Part shown: positions 23,332 to 31,234 of the stretch, in pieces | Numbering within the stretch: the first letter of the stretch is position 1 | Layout of the letters: every line of letters starts with the position of its first letter | From: Mycobacteriaceae bacterium | GTDB taxonomy: Bacteria > Pseudomonadota > Gammaproteobacteria > Burkholderiales > Burkholderiaceae_D | Assembly: GCA_903970145.1 (NCBI GenBank) | Contig: CAJCHO010000116.1 | Coordinates: 1-40,604 of the forward strand | Length of the DNA: 40,604 nucleotides | Direction: 5' to 3' | The notes under the pieces: generated by a model | The model's input: the letters and a program-made list of their open reading frames with translations, nothing else | What the model was told of the DNA's origin: nothing | Database searches by the model: none | Made by a program: the position numbers and the translations under genes

Positions 23332-24468
23332 ATGAATCCAACTCCCGTTCGGTGGCAGCACGCCGCGATAGCCACCATCGAGGCCGACTACCGACGCTCT
23401 AGCGACACCCATCTGATCCCCCTGCCGTTACCGGCGTTCGCCGGTATCGAGCTCTACCTGAAAGACGAATCGAGCCACCCAACGGGCAGCTTGAAGCATC
23501 GCCTGGCCCGTTCGTTGTTCCTCTATGCGCTGTGCAACGGCTGGCTGCACGCCAAGAGCACTGTGGTGGAGGCGTCGAGCGGATCGACTGCGATTTCCGA
23601 GGCCTACTTCGCCAGATTGCTGGGCTTGCCATTCATCGCGGTCGTGCCACGCGCGACCTCCGCGCAGAAGATTGCTGCCATCGAGTTCCAGGGTGGGCGC
23701 TGTCATTTCGTCGACGACGCCCACGCCATCTATAGCGAGAGCGAAAACATCGCGCGCACTCTGGGTGGCCATTACATGGACCAGTTCACCTATGCCGAGC
23801 GCGCAACCGATTGGCGCGCCAACAATAACATCGCGCAGAGCATCTTCGAGCAGATGAGTCTCGAAAGCCATCCGTGTCCGCGCTGGATCGTCGCCAGTGC
23901 GGGCACAGGTGGCACGCTCGCCACGCTGGGTCGCTATGCACGCTACCAGCGGCACCCGACCCTGATCTGCGGGGTAGATGCCGAACGCTCGGTTTTCTTT
24001 GATTACTACCTCTCGCGCGATCCTTCGCTGACGCTCGATTCGGGATCCCTGATCGAGGGCATCGGCAGGCCCCGAGTCGAGGCGTCTTTCATGCCCGACG
24101 CGCTCGACGCGATGGTCAAGGTGCCCGATATCTGGTCGGTGGCGGCCGCACGCGCGCTCTCGGTTGTGCTCGGACGGCGGGTCGGGGGTTCAACCGGAAC
24201 CAACCTCATAGCCGCACTGGTGTGCATGCGCCAAATGAGCCGGCAACACGAAGGCGGATCGGTGGTCACGCTGCTGTGTGACGATGGCAACCGCTATCAC
24301 GACAGCTACTTCCGGGACGAGTGGCTTGCCGAGCAGGGACTTTCCTGCCTGTCGGAAGAGCAGGCGCTGCTGCGCGTGCTCGAGACGGGCCAGTGGCCGC
24401 AGTTGCTGATCAACGAGCTGCGCTGCGCCGGCCATGTCAGTCTCGACGGCAACCGGGCGACGCCTTAG
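23332..24468 (+). CDS. PLP-dependent cysteine synthase-family protein (Cds1-like)
   Basis: A 378-residue fold-type II PLP enzyme from ATG 23332; the frame opens at 23251 but the first 27 codons look unrelated. The Schiff-base lysine is probably Lys55 in [19 protein letters not shown] binds the substrate carboxylate, and [16 protein letters not shown] is the phosphate-binding loop. The C-terminal half has [16 protein letters not shown]. The pattern [22 protein letters not shown] is that of the subgroup including mycobacterial Cds1, an L-cysteine desulfhydrase releasing sulfide, rather than CysK/CysM. Whether it makes or degrades cysteine is undecided. It is convergent with the porin operon; neighbours do not suggest a pathway. 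Confidence 0.85.
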   Translation: MNPTPVRWQHAAIATIEADYRRSSDTHLIPLPLPAFAGIELYLKDESSHPTGSLKHRLARSLFLYALCNGWLHAKSTVVEASSGSTAISEAYFARLLGLPFIAVVPRATSAQKIAAIEFQGGRCHFVDDAHAIYSESENIARTLGGHYMDQFTYAERATDWRANNNIAQSIFEQMSLESHPCPRWIVASAGTGGTLATLGRYARYQRHPTLICGVDAERSVFFDYYLSRDPSLTLDSGSLIEGIGRPRVEASFMPDALDAMVKVPDIWSVAAARALSVVLGRRVGGSTGTNLIAALVCMRQMSRQHEGGSVVTLLCDDGNRYHDSYFRDEWLAEQGLSCLSEEQALLRVLETGQWPQLLINELRCAGHVSLDGNRATP

Positions 24469-24495
24469 TAAGCTGCCGATGCACGCACGGGATAG

Positions 24496-26064
24496 TCAGA
24501 AGTGGAAGATCAGGTCTGCGGCGAGCATTAACTGATTGTGACTACCGTGCCCGGGGATGCCCGAGGGGTTGTTATAGGCGTCCACTGCGTAGGCGTGGTC
24601 GAATCGCAGCTCGGGCCTGAAGGTAATGGTATCTCCGAACCAATGCGACCAGCCGATCAGGTGCTCGCTGTAGAGCGTCTTGAACCCGGTGCGCTGTCCC
24701 TGTAGATCGTTGAGCAGCTCATTGCGAATGGTGATCGAGTCGCGTGGGCCGATCTGATATTCGACAAAATTGACGATCGCGTAGGCGGCAGATTTGCAGG
24801 TCACCACAGCTGCGCTATTGCACTGCGCGCCATAGGGAGCGTTGTATTTAAGATTCGGGAACATGTCCTCAAGCTGTGCCGTCCCCTGGGCGCTATTGAC
24901 GTTGGGTGTATCGAGCTGCCACATGTACCAGGCTTCGCTTCCCATGTGCCACTTCTCGTCAAACTTGTGAAACCAGGTAATTGCGACATGCTGGACGTTG
25001 TCATAGCCAAACTTCTGATTGTTCAAGCCGTTCAAGCACGGATACAGGCTGTCGTTGGCGCTCTCAGACTGCCACATCACGCAGGTCTGCAGGGATGGCT
25101 GAGTGAACTGGGTATCCCAGAAAGCAATATCGCTACCGACCTCAACCCCAGCCTGCACGGTCCAGTTCCCATTCAGACGCGTAGTCGCAAGAACCCCCTC
25201 CTGCGTAAACGGGTCGTAGGTATAGAGCAACGAGTGGCTATAGGTGTAGTTATTTGGCGCCAGTTGTGCCTCGATATCCGGAATGGAGATGTAGCGTCCG
25301 ATCCGGATATTGGTCCCCTCTCCAAGGTAGGGAATGTAGAGCTCGGCGTAGGCCATGACCGGGTCCGCGCCGTACAGGTAGGCATGCTGCTCGTATTCGC
25401 GACTGGCTGGTTGAACACCGTTGGCAAGCGTGTATTTGTAGTCGGTGCCAAACAGCGCAGTCAATCGAAAACCCCAGTCGACGTGGTCGGTCTGGATCTC
25501 GTCGGGAGTACGCTCGAGAAACACGGCTGCCTGGTCAAGCTGTATGGTGTTGGAGCGGTATAGATAGGCAGCCGGGTAGTTGCTGCCGGTCCCGGTTTTG
25601 TAGTTGTAGCTCGTCCCCGAAGTACTGATGTTCCCGCCCGGTTCGATCCAGCCATAGATGGTGACCCGACTGTCCTGCCAGGCTTTGCCATCGCTGCCAC
25701 AATAGATCGTGTCCATCAGGGCGCCGTAGTACTCATTCTCGTAGCCGATCGTCTCCGAGCCACCGATGGGCCAGGTCGCAAACGGATAGGGCGGGCTGGA
25801 AAGCGGCGCGGCCGGGCCGCGTACTGCCGGCCCAGGCGCGCTCGGATCACCCCCGTCCCACGCGAGGTGCTCTTTGTAGGTATCGACGAAACGGTCGGCA
25901 AATGCTTCGGCCGATTTATCTCCGCATCCATCGATCGGCCCGGCGAGGATCTGCGGACTTACCGAAATCAGCGCCAGGAGGAGCCCGGTGCGAGCGAACA
26001 AGCGCGTGCGGTCAAGGGCATGGTGATTCGGCAACAAGGCCGTCAACCGCAAGACCATCACCAT
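24496..26064 (-). CDS. BBP2/OmpL-like outer-membrane beta-barrel protein 1
   Basis: 522 residues, starting at ATG 26064 with CAGGAGG seven bases before. A long signal peptide ends near LISVSPQILAG. The rest is rich in aromatic, Tyr/Trp-alternating strands and ends in Phe (AADLIFHF), the usual last barrel strand recognised by the BAM machinery. GRYISIPDIEAQLAPNNYTY corresponds to the BBP2/OmpL porin motif. A Pro-rich, disordered-looking segment (about 68-100) precedes the barrel. It resembles the protein at 27198-28940 throughout, especially the GR-F/Y-IS-PDIEAQLAPNNY block, so the two are paralogues. It follows the DUF4344 gene by 24 bases. Pore specificity is unknown. Confidence 0.82.
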   Translation of the reverse strand: MVMVLRLTALLPNHHALDRTRLFARTGLLLALISVSPQILAGPIDGCGDKSAEAFADRFVDTYKEHLAWDGGDPSAPGPAVRGPAAPLSSPPYPFATWPIGGSETIGYENEYYGALMDTIYCGSDGKAWQDSRVTIYGWIEPGGNISTSGTSYNYKTGTGSNYPAAYLYRSNTIQLDQAAVFLERTPDEIQTDHVDWGFRLTALFGTDYKYTLANGVQPASREYEQHAYLYGADPVMAYAELYIPYLGEGTNIRIGRYISIPDIEAQLAPNNYTYSHSLLYTYDPFTQEGVLATTRLNGNWTVQAGVEVGSDIAFWDTQFTQPSLQTCVMWQSESANDSLYPCLNGLNNQKFGYDNVQHVAITWFHKFDEKWHMGSEAWYMWQLDTPNVNSAQGTAQLEDMFPNLKYNAPYGAQCNSAAVVTCKSAAYAIVNFVEYQIGPRDSITIRNELLNDLQGQRTGFKTLYSEHLIGWSHWFGDTITFRPELRFDHAYAVDAYNNPSGIPGHGSHNQLMLAADLIFHF

Positions 26065-26088
26065 CGCACGCCCTCCTGCCAGGAGCCG

Positions 26089-26970
26089 TTATAGGGATCG
26101 GGCTTTGAAGTATTTCTTGAACGCGTAGCGCATGCCCTGGTCCACCTCGGCGTATTCGCCGCCGCAGCGTTGTGCCCTTTCGTCTGGGAGCGCGACCATA
26201 CGCGCTACCGCCTTACCGCCCTCTTTTCCCGTGCCCAGATACCAGCAGGCGAGATTGTAGATCCGCTGCTCATCGAGGCTGTGTTCATTGGCCATGAACT
26301 GGCGACGCTGCTCTGCGGTCATCGATGGAACATCCCGCCGCAGGGCAAGCCGTCTCCAGAACCATACGCTCGGAGCGATCGTCGCCAAGTTGTCCTGATT
26401 GGTGAAATTTACGGCATACCAGACCGAAAACTGATCGGCCACATCCTCCTCACGACCGGTCACCGGCACATTGTCGATATGGATGATCGCGTGCGCGAGC
26501 TCGTGCAGGAAAATCCCCCAGATCACCCCTTCTATGCGGCGATTGTATTGGTCCTTGGGCAGGTTCATCGTTTCCCGGTCCGCGTGCGCCGTGCTCACGA
26601 TCAGGTGAACAAACTCCGAGCAGAAGACTATCGCCTGGCGCTGGGGGCTGTAGAAGGTATTGACGCGGCCACAACTCTCGAAGCCAATCGAGACATTTTG
26701 CCTTAGCAGTATCGTTGAATTCACCTCGTCCGACATGCGCTCGGCGAGGCGCCGCTTTTTCGCCACGTCGATGAAATGCTGCTCGACGGCATCCTGCGAA
26801 CTCTTGTAGAAGGGCAGCGCCCGCCCGCTATCCAGGTCTTCCTGGCCAAGTGCGGCCGCATGGGCCGCGCTCGAAAAAACCAGCCCGACCAGGATCGCCT
26901 GGATCCCTCTCGTGAAGACGGCTACACGAACCATGAACCTGGCGCGTGGCGGATGCGATGCAGATTTCAT
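26089..26970 (-). CDS. Secreted DUF4344 putative metallopeptidase
   Basis: 293 residues with an N-terminal signal peptide (AILVGLVFSSAAHA, about residues 25-38; ATG 26934 is an alternative start). The zinc-binding HExxH sits in FLHELAHAIIHIDN (about residues 155-168), followed by the downstream acidic EEDVADQF, and the late DEQRIYNLACWYLG block is typical of DUF4344. Catalysis is predicted by motif only, and no substrate is known. It lies between two paralogous BBP2-like barrel genes on the same strand, suggesting a periplasmic role linked to them. The 227 bases upstream (26971-27197) hold two hairpins, at 27041-27055 and 27061-27079. Confidence 0.84.
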   Translation of the reverse strand: MKSASHPPRARFMVRVAVFTRGIQAILVGLVFSSAAHAAALGQEDLDSGRALPFYKSSQDAVEQHFIDVAKKRRLAERMSDEVNSTILLRQNVSIGFESCGRVNTFYSPQRQAIVFCSEFVHLIVSTAHADRETMNLPKDQYNRRIEGVIWGIFLHELAHAIIHIDNVPVTGREEDVADQFSVWYAVNFTNQDNLATIAPSVWFWRRLALRRDVPSMTAEQRRQFMANEHSLDEQRIYNLACWYLGTGKEGGKAVARMVALPDERAQRCGGEYAEVDQGMRYAFKKYFKARSL

Positions 26971-27197
26971 GCTTGAGCGCGAGCCCCTGTTTGACTACCC
27001 GGTTTCCTGAACAAGGATAACGCGGCAGCGCGCAATCGGTGCACAAGCCTTGTGCCGCAAGGCTGCTGATGCTGCAGCCGGACGAGATCCGTCACAATAA
27101 GGTCGGCTCAGCGTTGCATGACTGTCGGATGGGACGAGAATCTGCAGCTGGATCATACCGTGCAGATGTGCCGTGCCCCGCGTGCGAGTCGAGGTCC

Positions 27198-28940
27198 CTA
27201 GAAGTGCCAGATCACATCAGCGGATGCGATCCACTCGGTCGACTTGTTGGGCGCAATTCCGGCGTTTGAGTTGCCGTTAAAGGCGGGTGCGTTCAGGGAA
27301 TGGTAGTAGGCAATCTCGGGACGGACTTCGACCTGCGGCGAAAACCAATGCTGCCAGCCCACCGCGAAGTTCACATAGTGCGTGGCGGTGCCGGTACGCT
27401 GGCCTTGCGGGTCCCAGTAGAGCTCCGGGCGGATCGAGAAGTTGTTGAGGGAATCCGGTGAGTAACTCACATAAGCCACTTCACCATAGGCATTGGCAGT
27501 GCAACGCAGAATCGTCGGGCTGTAGCAATTGGCTAGATTGGGCGCGTTGTAAGGCATATAGCGCGGCGCGAAGGGCGCACCACCCTCGGCGTAGATTGTC
27601 TGCACGTCGGGATTGAGCAGATTGGGGACGTCGTCCTCGAACAGGTGATAGGCCTCGAACGAGACATGCCAGGTTTCACTGAGCTGGCGATAGAAGGTCA
27701 GGCCATACCACTGGAGGTTGTTGTAGCCGTATTGGCCCGAATTGATCGCGTCGGCGCAGACATTGATGTCGGTCTTGCCATCGTCACTGTTGTATCGTAC
27801 GCAGGCGGTGTAGCTGGGCATCACCCCCGGGTCCTTCTTGAAACTGGAATAGGGATAAAGGGGGTTGTAGCCGACCTGGCCCGGCTCACTTCCCGGGACG
27901 TTCGGATAGGGATTGCCGACAGTCTCGTGCAGATGGGTAAACGCCGCCTCGGAACCTACACTGATACCCAGTTGCACGATCCAGTTCTGGTCGATGGCAA
28001 GCGAGCTCTGCAGACCGGTGTTCGTATAGTTGTCGAACGAATAGGTCATTGAGTGCGTGTACATGTAGTTATTGGGTGCGAGCTGGGCTTCGATATCGGG
28101 CAGTGAGATGAATCGACCCAGGCGCAACATCAGGCCCTGCGCCACCTGCGGTATGAAGAGCTCCCCATAGAGCATCGGAAAGTCGTAACCGTTAACCTTG
28201 TTCTCGTCGAGCAGCTGATAGCTGGCTAGCCCATAGGACGTCGTGTAGCGATAGTTCTCACCGTATATGACCGATAGGCGCATGCCCCAATCAATATGAT
28301 CGGTCTGGACGGTGTCCGGGAAACGATCCAGGTACAGCACCGCCTGGTCCAGCTGCACTGTATTGGGCGTATACAGGTAGGCGGCCGGTGCGTTACCTCC
28401 GGGCTTGACGGTGCTGGTGCTCAGATTGCCCCCCACGTCCACCCAGCCATAGAGCTGGAAGTGGTTCTCGTTAAGCCAATTGCCTACACCGGTGTTTCCG
28501 AGCGCTGTCATCAGGGGACTGTCCTGCGAGCCCGGCCTTGTAACCCCAAGCGCGGTCGTTCCGCCATAGGGCCATTCGGTGAAGGGCATCGGCGGCGTGG
28601 TTTGCGCGGCCACTGGCCAGCTCTCGCGTCTTTGAGCAGGAGCCGCAGGATCGACCGGCGCTCCCGACTGGCCCCATTCGAGCACGTAGTAGTTCGCCAG
28701 GCGCTCCCAGAATCCTTCGCCCAGGTATTCGTCCAGACACGCGAAGTTCTTGTACGGGTCGCAAGCCTGATCTGGAGTCCCTGCGGCAGCGGCTGGCCCA
28801 TCGGCAGCGCGCGCGGACAAACAGAAAGCTGCTCCAGCGCCGGCGAGCATGAACGGCAGCAAGGCACCGACTCTCTTGGGCTTGGATCGCCTTGGAGAAA
28901 CCGACTCAGTTCGAGCGCTTGCGACGGCCATCATCCTCAT
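27198..28940 (-). CDS. BBP2/OmpL-like outer-membrane beta-barrel protein 2
   Basis: 580 residues from ATG 28940 (AGGA ten bases before); the frame is open to 29042. The signal peptide core is GALLPFMLAGAGAAFCLSARA. It shares GRFISLPDIEAQLAPNNYMY with protein 1, as well as the WPYGG and YLYTPNTVQLDQAVLYLDRFPD blocks, and ends with Phe in ADVIWHF. It is longer by extra loops (for example around residues 370-410). Probably the first gene of a three-gene minus-strand unit with DUF4344 and barrel 1. It is predicted to sit in the outer membrane; solute specificity cannot be read. Confidence 0.82.
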   Translation of the reverse strand: MRMMAVASARTESVSPRRSKPKRVGALLPFMLAGAGAAFCLSARAADGPAAAAGTPDQACDPYKNFACLDEYLGEGFWERLANYYVLEWGQSGAPVDPAAPAQRRESWPVAAQTTPPMPFTEWPYGGTTALGVTRPGSQDSPLMTALGNTGVGNWLNENHFQLYGWVDVGGNLSTSTVKPGGNAPAAYLYTPNTVQLDQAVLYLDRFPDTVQTDHIDWGMRLSVIYGENYRYTTSYGLASYQLLDENKVNGYDFPMLYGELFIPQVAQGLMLRLGRFISLPDIEAQLAPNNYMYTHSMTYSFDNYTNTGLQSSLAIDQNWIVQLGISVGSEAAFTHLHETVGNPYPNVPGSEPGQVGYNPLYPYSSFKKDPGVMPSYTACVRYNSDDGKTDINVCADAINSGQYGYNNLQWYGLTFYRQLSETWHVSFEAYHLFEDDVPNLLNPDVQTIYAEGGAPFAPRYMPYNAPNLANCYSPTILRCTANAYGEVAYVSYSPDSLNNFSIRPELYWDPQGQRTGTATHYVNFAVGWQHWFSPQVEVRPEIAYYHSLNAPAFNGNSNAGIAPNKSTEWIASADVIWHF

Positions 28941-29279
28941 TGCTGCGTTTCCTGACTCATTGATCGCTTCGTAATTCCGGGGCCAAGACCCACGGCGATG
29001 TCGGACCTCAAAACTCGTCGACGAATCGCCCATGCGCCCCAATGCTGCGTGGCAACATCAGGCAGCATTGCAACATGGGCGATATCAAGGCCGCGTAAAA
29101 ACCAGCGTCACGCACCTAAAGGCGGGCATAAAACTGCACGCGAGGCTGACGCGCAATTTTTGTGGGCGTTGTCTGTTCGCCAACGCACCTCTACCTGCGC
29201 GTCAAATTCACATGCGATGTTCGGCCTCTGGGATAATCAGTCAACTGTCTGTCGTGGCCAATCTGGGGAGGAATATCGC
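28941..29279. promoter_or_regulatory. Divergent intergenic region with a 9-bp hairpin
   Basis: This 339-base stretch separates the barrel operon (minus) from the PH-domain gene (plus). CAATGCTGC (29040-29048) and its exact complement GCAGCATTG (29062-29070) form a hairpin that would lie in the barrel leader or act as an operator. The frame at 28998 that continues into the PH gene lacks protein-like character before 29280. GGGGAGGA at 29265-29272 is the ribosome binding site of the PH gene. Confidence 0.4.
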
Positions 29280-29768
29280 GTGGCTTACCTCGGTTCCGTG
29301 CTGGGTCAGGGCGAACAGATCCTGAATCGCTCGCGCCTCTCGCTCGCGCCCTACTGGCTCTGGTTCTTATTCGCCGCACTCTTGGTAGGTGCAGGAGTCG
29401 TCGCGCTGGTGATGGCCTTTGGCGAAAGGCACTGGCCCGTCGCGGCTGGACTGGCGTTGTTGATCCTGGGTGCGCTCGTCGTGCTGCGCATCGTACTGGC
29501 GTATTTTTCCACCGAGTTGCTCGTAACCGATCAGCGCGTGATCGCGCGCGTCGGCTTCGCCAGTCGCAGGGTAATCGAATTGCAACTCTCGAAGGTGGAA
29601 GGCGTTGCGGTAAATCAGCGCATACTCGGCCGAATTTTCAGGTACGGGGACATCTCAGTCAGCGGTACAGGTGGCTCTCACGAGACCATTCTTGGCATCG
29701 CCCGTCCCGACGAGTTTCAGAGACATCTGCACGAGGCGCTTGCCAATGCAGCGTCAGCGCGCAGATAG
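29280..29768 (+). CDS. PH-domain membrane protein (bPH2/YdbS-like)
   Basis: 162 residues starting at GTG 29280, eight bases after GGGGAGGA. Two transmembrane helices (about residues 24-46 and 51-72) are followed by a bacterial PH-like domain: YFSTELLVTDQRVIARVGFASRRVIELQLSKVEGVAVNQRILGRIFRYGDISVSGTGG. The motif order L-x-V-T-D-x-R, E-L-x-L-x-K-V-E and G-x-I-x-V-x-G-T-G is typical. Function in the family is poorly known; a membrane-stress or protein-interaction role is guessed. Convergent with the carboxymuconolactone-like gene, 20 bases apart. Confidence 0.87.
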   Translation: MAYLGSVLGQGEQILNRSRLSLAPYWLWFLFAALLVGAGVVALVMAFGERHWPVAAGLALLILGALVVLRIVLAYFSTELLVTDQRVIARVGFASRRVIELQLSKVEGVAVNQRILGRIFRYGDISVSGTGGSHETILGIARPDEFQRHLHEALANAASARR

Positions 29769-29788
29769 GTGCTCGGCACGGCGTCGCT

Positions 29789-30340
29789 TCAGGCCCTTGG
29801 CATGGGCACGCCAAACGGCTCGCTCGAGAGATCGAGGCCATTCGCGAAGTACGAGACCGTGTGGTAGAAGCCGATGAGCGCAATGACTTCGAGAATCTGC
29901 TCGATGCTATAAACCAGCGCGAGGCTGTCCCACAGTTCCGGGCTTAGTCGCGAATTGTCGTGCAATTCATCGACGGTCTGGATCAGCAGCTTCTCATGCG
30001 CGCTCCACTGCGGGGCATCGCCGTCGCCGTGTACCGTCGCGACCAGCTGCTCCTCGGTGAGTGCGGCGCGCTTCGCAAAAAAAGCAGCATGTACACCCCA
30101 CTCGTATTCGCAGGCACAGCGCGCGCAGGTCCGATGAATGACAATCTCCCGCTGCCGCAGCGAGATTGGCCCGGGATCAAGCAGGCTCGCGGCGCGAAAA
30201 CGGGTGAAGATGCGTGGTACCTGCGCCAGCGCCCGAAACAGCTGCAGCGGCGCGACGCCCCTGGGCATGATGGCATTGAACACACTTGCGACTTCTTCGG
30301 CGTACGGTGGTTCGAGCGCACCAATTCGAGATTCAGTCAT
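29789..30340 (-). CDS. Carboxymuconolactone decarboxylase/AhpD-like protein
   Basis: 183 residues. SLRQREIVIHRTCARCACEYEWGVHAAFFAKRAALTEEQ is the CMD-family core, with C-x-C-x4-5-H (CACEYEWGVH) where AhpD-type proteins carry the redox CxxC-His. Only CARC/CAC cysteines spaced this way are visible, so a peroxidase-reductase role is possible but unproven. Family members act in aromatic degradation or as alkylhydroperoxidase-like antioxidants. It diverges from an HxlR regulator across 79 bases that hold two inverted repeats, so it is the likely regulatory target. Confidence 0.87.
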   Translation of the reverse strand: MTESRIGALEPPYAEEVASVFNAIMPRGVAPLQLFRALAQVPRIFTRFRAASLLDPGPISLRQREIVIHRTCARCACEYEWGVHAAFFAKRAALTEEQLVATVHGDGDAPQWSAHEKLLIQTVDELHDNSRLSPELWDSLALVYSIEQILEVIALIGFYHTVSYFANGLDLSSEPFGVPMPRA

Positions 30341-30363
30341 GGCCTATCCCGTGAGGAGTATCA

Positions 30364-30406
30364 TGCTACGGATTTGATAGCATCTTACTGCTACTATTTC
30401 GGTAGC
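30364..30406. promoter_or_regulatory. Two inverted repeats between CMD gene and hxlR-type gene
   Basis: TGCTA-N9-TAGCA (30364-30382) and GCTAC-N7-GTAGC (30390-30406) lie in the divergent gap, about 25 bases centre to centre. Both use the same GCTA/TAGC half-sites. They are good candidates for the binding sites of the adjacent HxlR regulator, controlling both genes. Confidence 0.6.
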
Positions 30407-30419
30407 GCAAGGAGCAGGC

Positions 30420-30758
30420 GTGGCCAAACTGGCAATACCTGGTACACGGGTTCGGGGGTCCAAGACCGGCCGACCGATAATGGCCTCACTCGATCTGCTT
30501 GGTCGGCGCTGGACCTTGAGGATCATCTGGGAGCTGCGTGACGGTCCGCTGAATTTTCGTGCGCTGCAACTGGCGTGCGGTGGAATTAGCCCCACTGTCC
30601 TCAACGAAAGAATCAAGGAGTTGCGCCAGGCATTGATCATCGGGCTTGAAGACCGCGATGGCTACCAACTCACCAGCCTCGGCCTGCAGCTACGCGATGC
30701 CTTGGGCCCGTTGACCGAGTGGTCCGCACGCTGGGCAGCGGCGCTCGCCGCGCGCTAA
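30420..30758 (+). CDS. HxlR-family winged-helix regulator
   Basis: 112 residues starting at GTG 30420, with AAGGAG before it. The pattern LLGRRWTLRIIWELRDGPLNFRALQLACGGISPTVLNERIKELRQALII is the HxlR wHTH: DNA-recognition helix in SPTVLNERIKEL, wing in the segment ending DGYQLTSLG. There is no conserved Cys at the first-helix position used by redox-sensing members, so the signal is unknown. It is divergent from a CMD-family gene and probably regulates it through the paired repeats between them. Confidence 0.92.
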   Translation: MAKLAIPGTRVRGSKTGRPIMASLDLLGRRWTLRIIWELRDGPLNFRALQLACGGISPTVLNERIKELRQALIIGLEDRDGYQLTSLGLQLRDALGPLTEWSARWAAALAAR

Positions 30759-31234
30759 GTCACTCAAGGCGGCGCCCCGCCGTCGATCGTGGTGCACCAC
30801 CGACGTGCACATGCACCATGTCGATTGATCGAGAACCGGCGGACATCCATATCCCGTTTTTTCTGAAGCGCTCGCACCCCGAATTACGTCTGTGCATCGC
30901 GCCATTTGTGCGCATGCCGAACTCACAGTGAAGCTCCACTTAATGTGTTCATTAGCCGCACAAAGTAATTAGGGTAGTGAGCCGAATGGATGATTGTGTG
31001 CGCTTCTGGCGCGCGTATTATCTGCGCAGTTCTTGGGTGCCATCTCAACTCGCCAGCGCGTTTTGCGCGAGCGAAGCGGCATCCCGGGACGGCGATGGGT
31101 GCCAATCATCAAGCGATGACCAGGTACCGCTTATTCGCGTTCACGTAGCAGCGATTCATCAGGAGATACACAGCACCAGGAACAGCCCCGCAAGGGGCGC
31201 CCATTGCAGTTCAATCAAGTGAGGGAGAAGCCGC
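30759..31234. other. 476-base intergenic region before the S53 peptidase
   Basis: No convincing gene. GGCGG/CCGCC around 30769-30783 may end hxlR transcription. GTGGTGCACCAC (30789-30800) is a perfect 12-bp palindrome. An A+T-rich stretch at about 30925-30975 is the likeliest promoter for the peptidase. GCCCCGCAAGGGGC near 31185 is a short leader hairpin, and GAGGGAGAAG precedes ATG 31235 as a ribosome binding site. Confidence 0.35.

Noticed and set aside
30789..30800. GTGGTGCACCAC palindrome after hxlR as an operator
   Set aside because: It is far (over 430 bases) from the next start and just after the hxlR stop; it may be part of the transcript end, and no regulator can be assigned.
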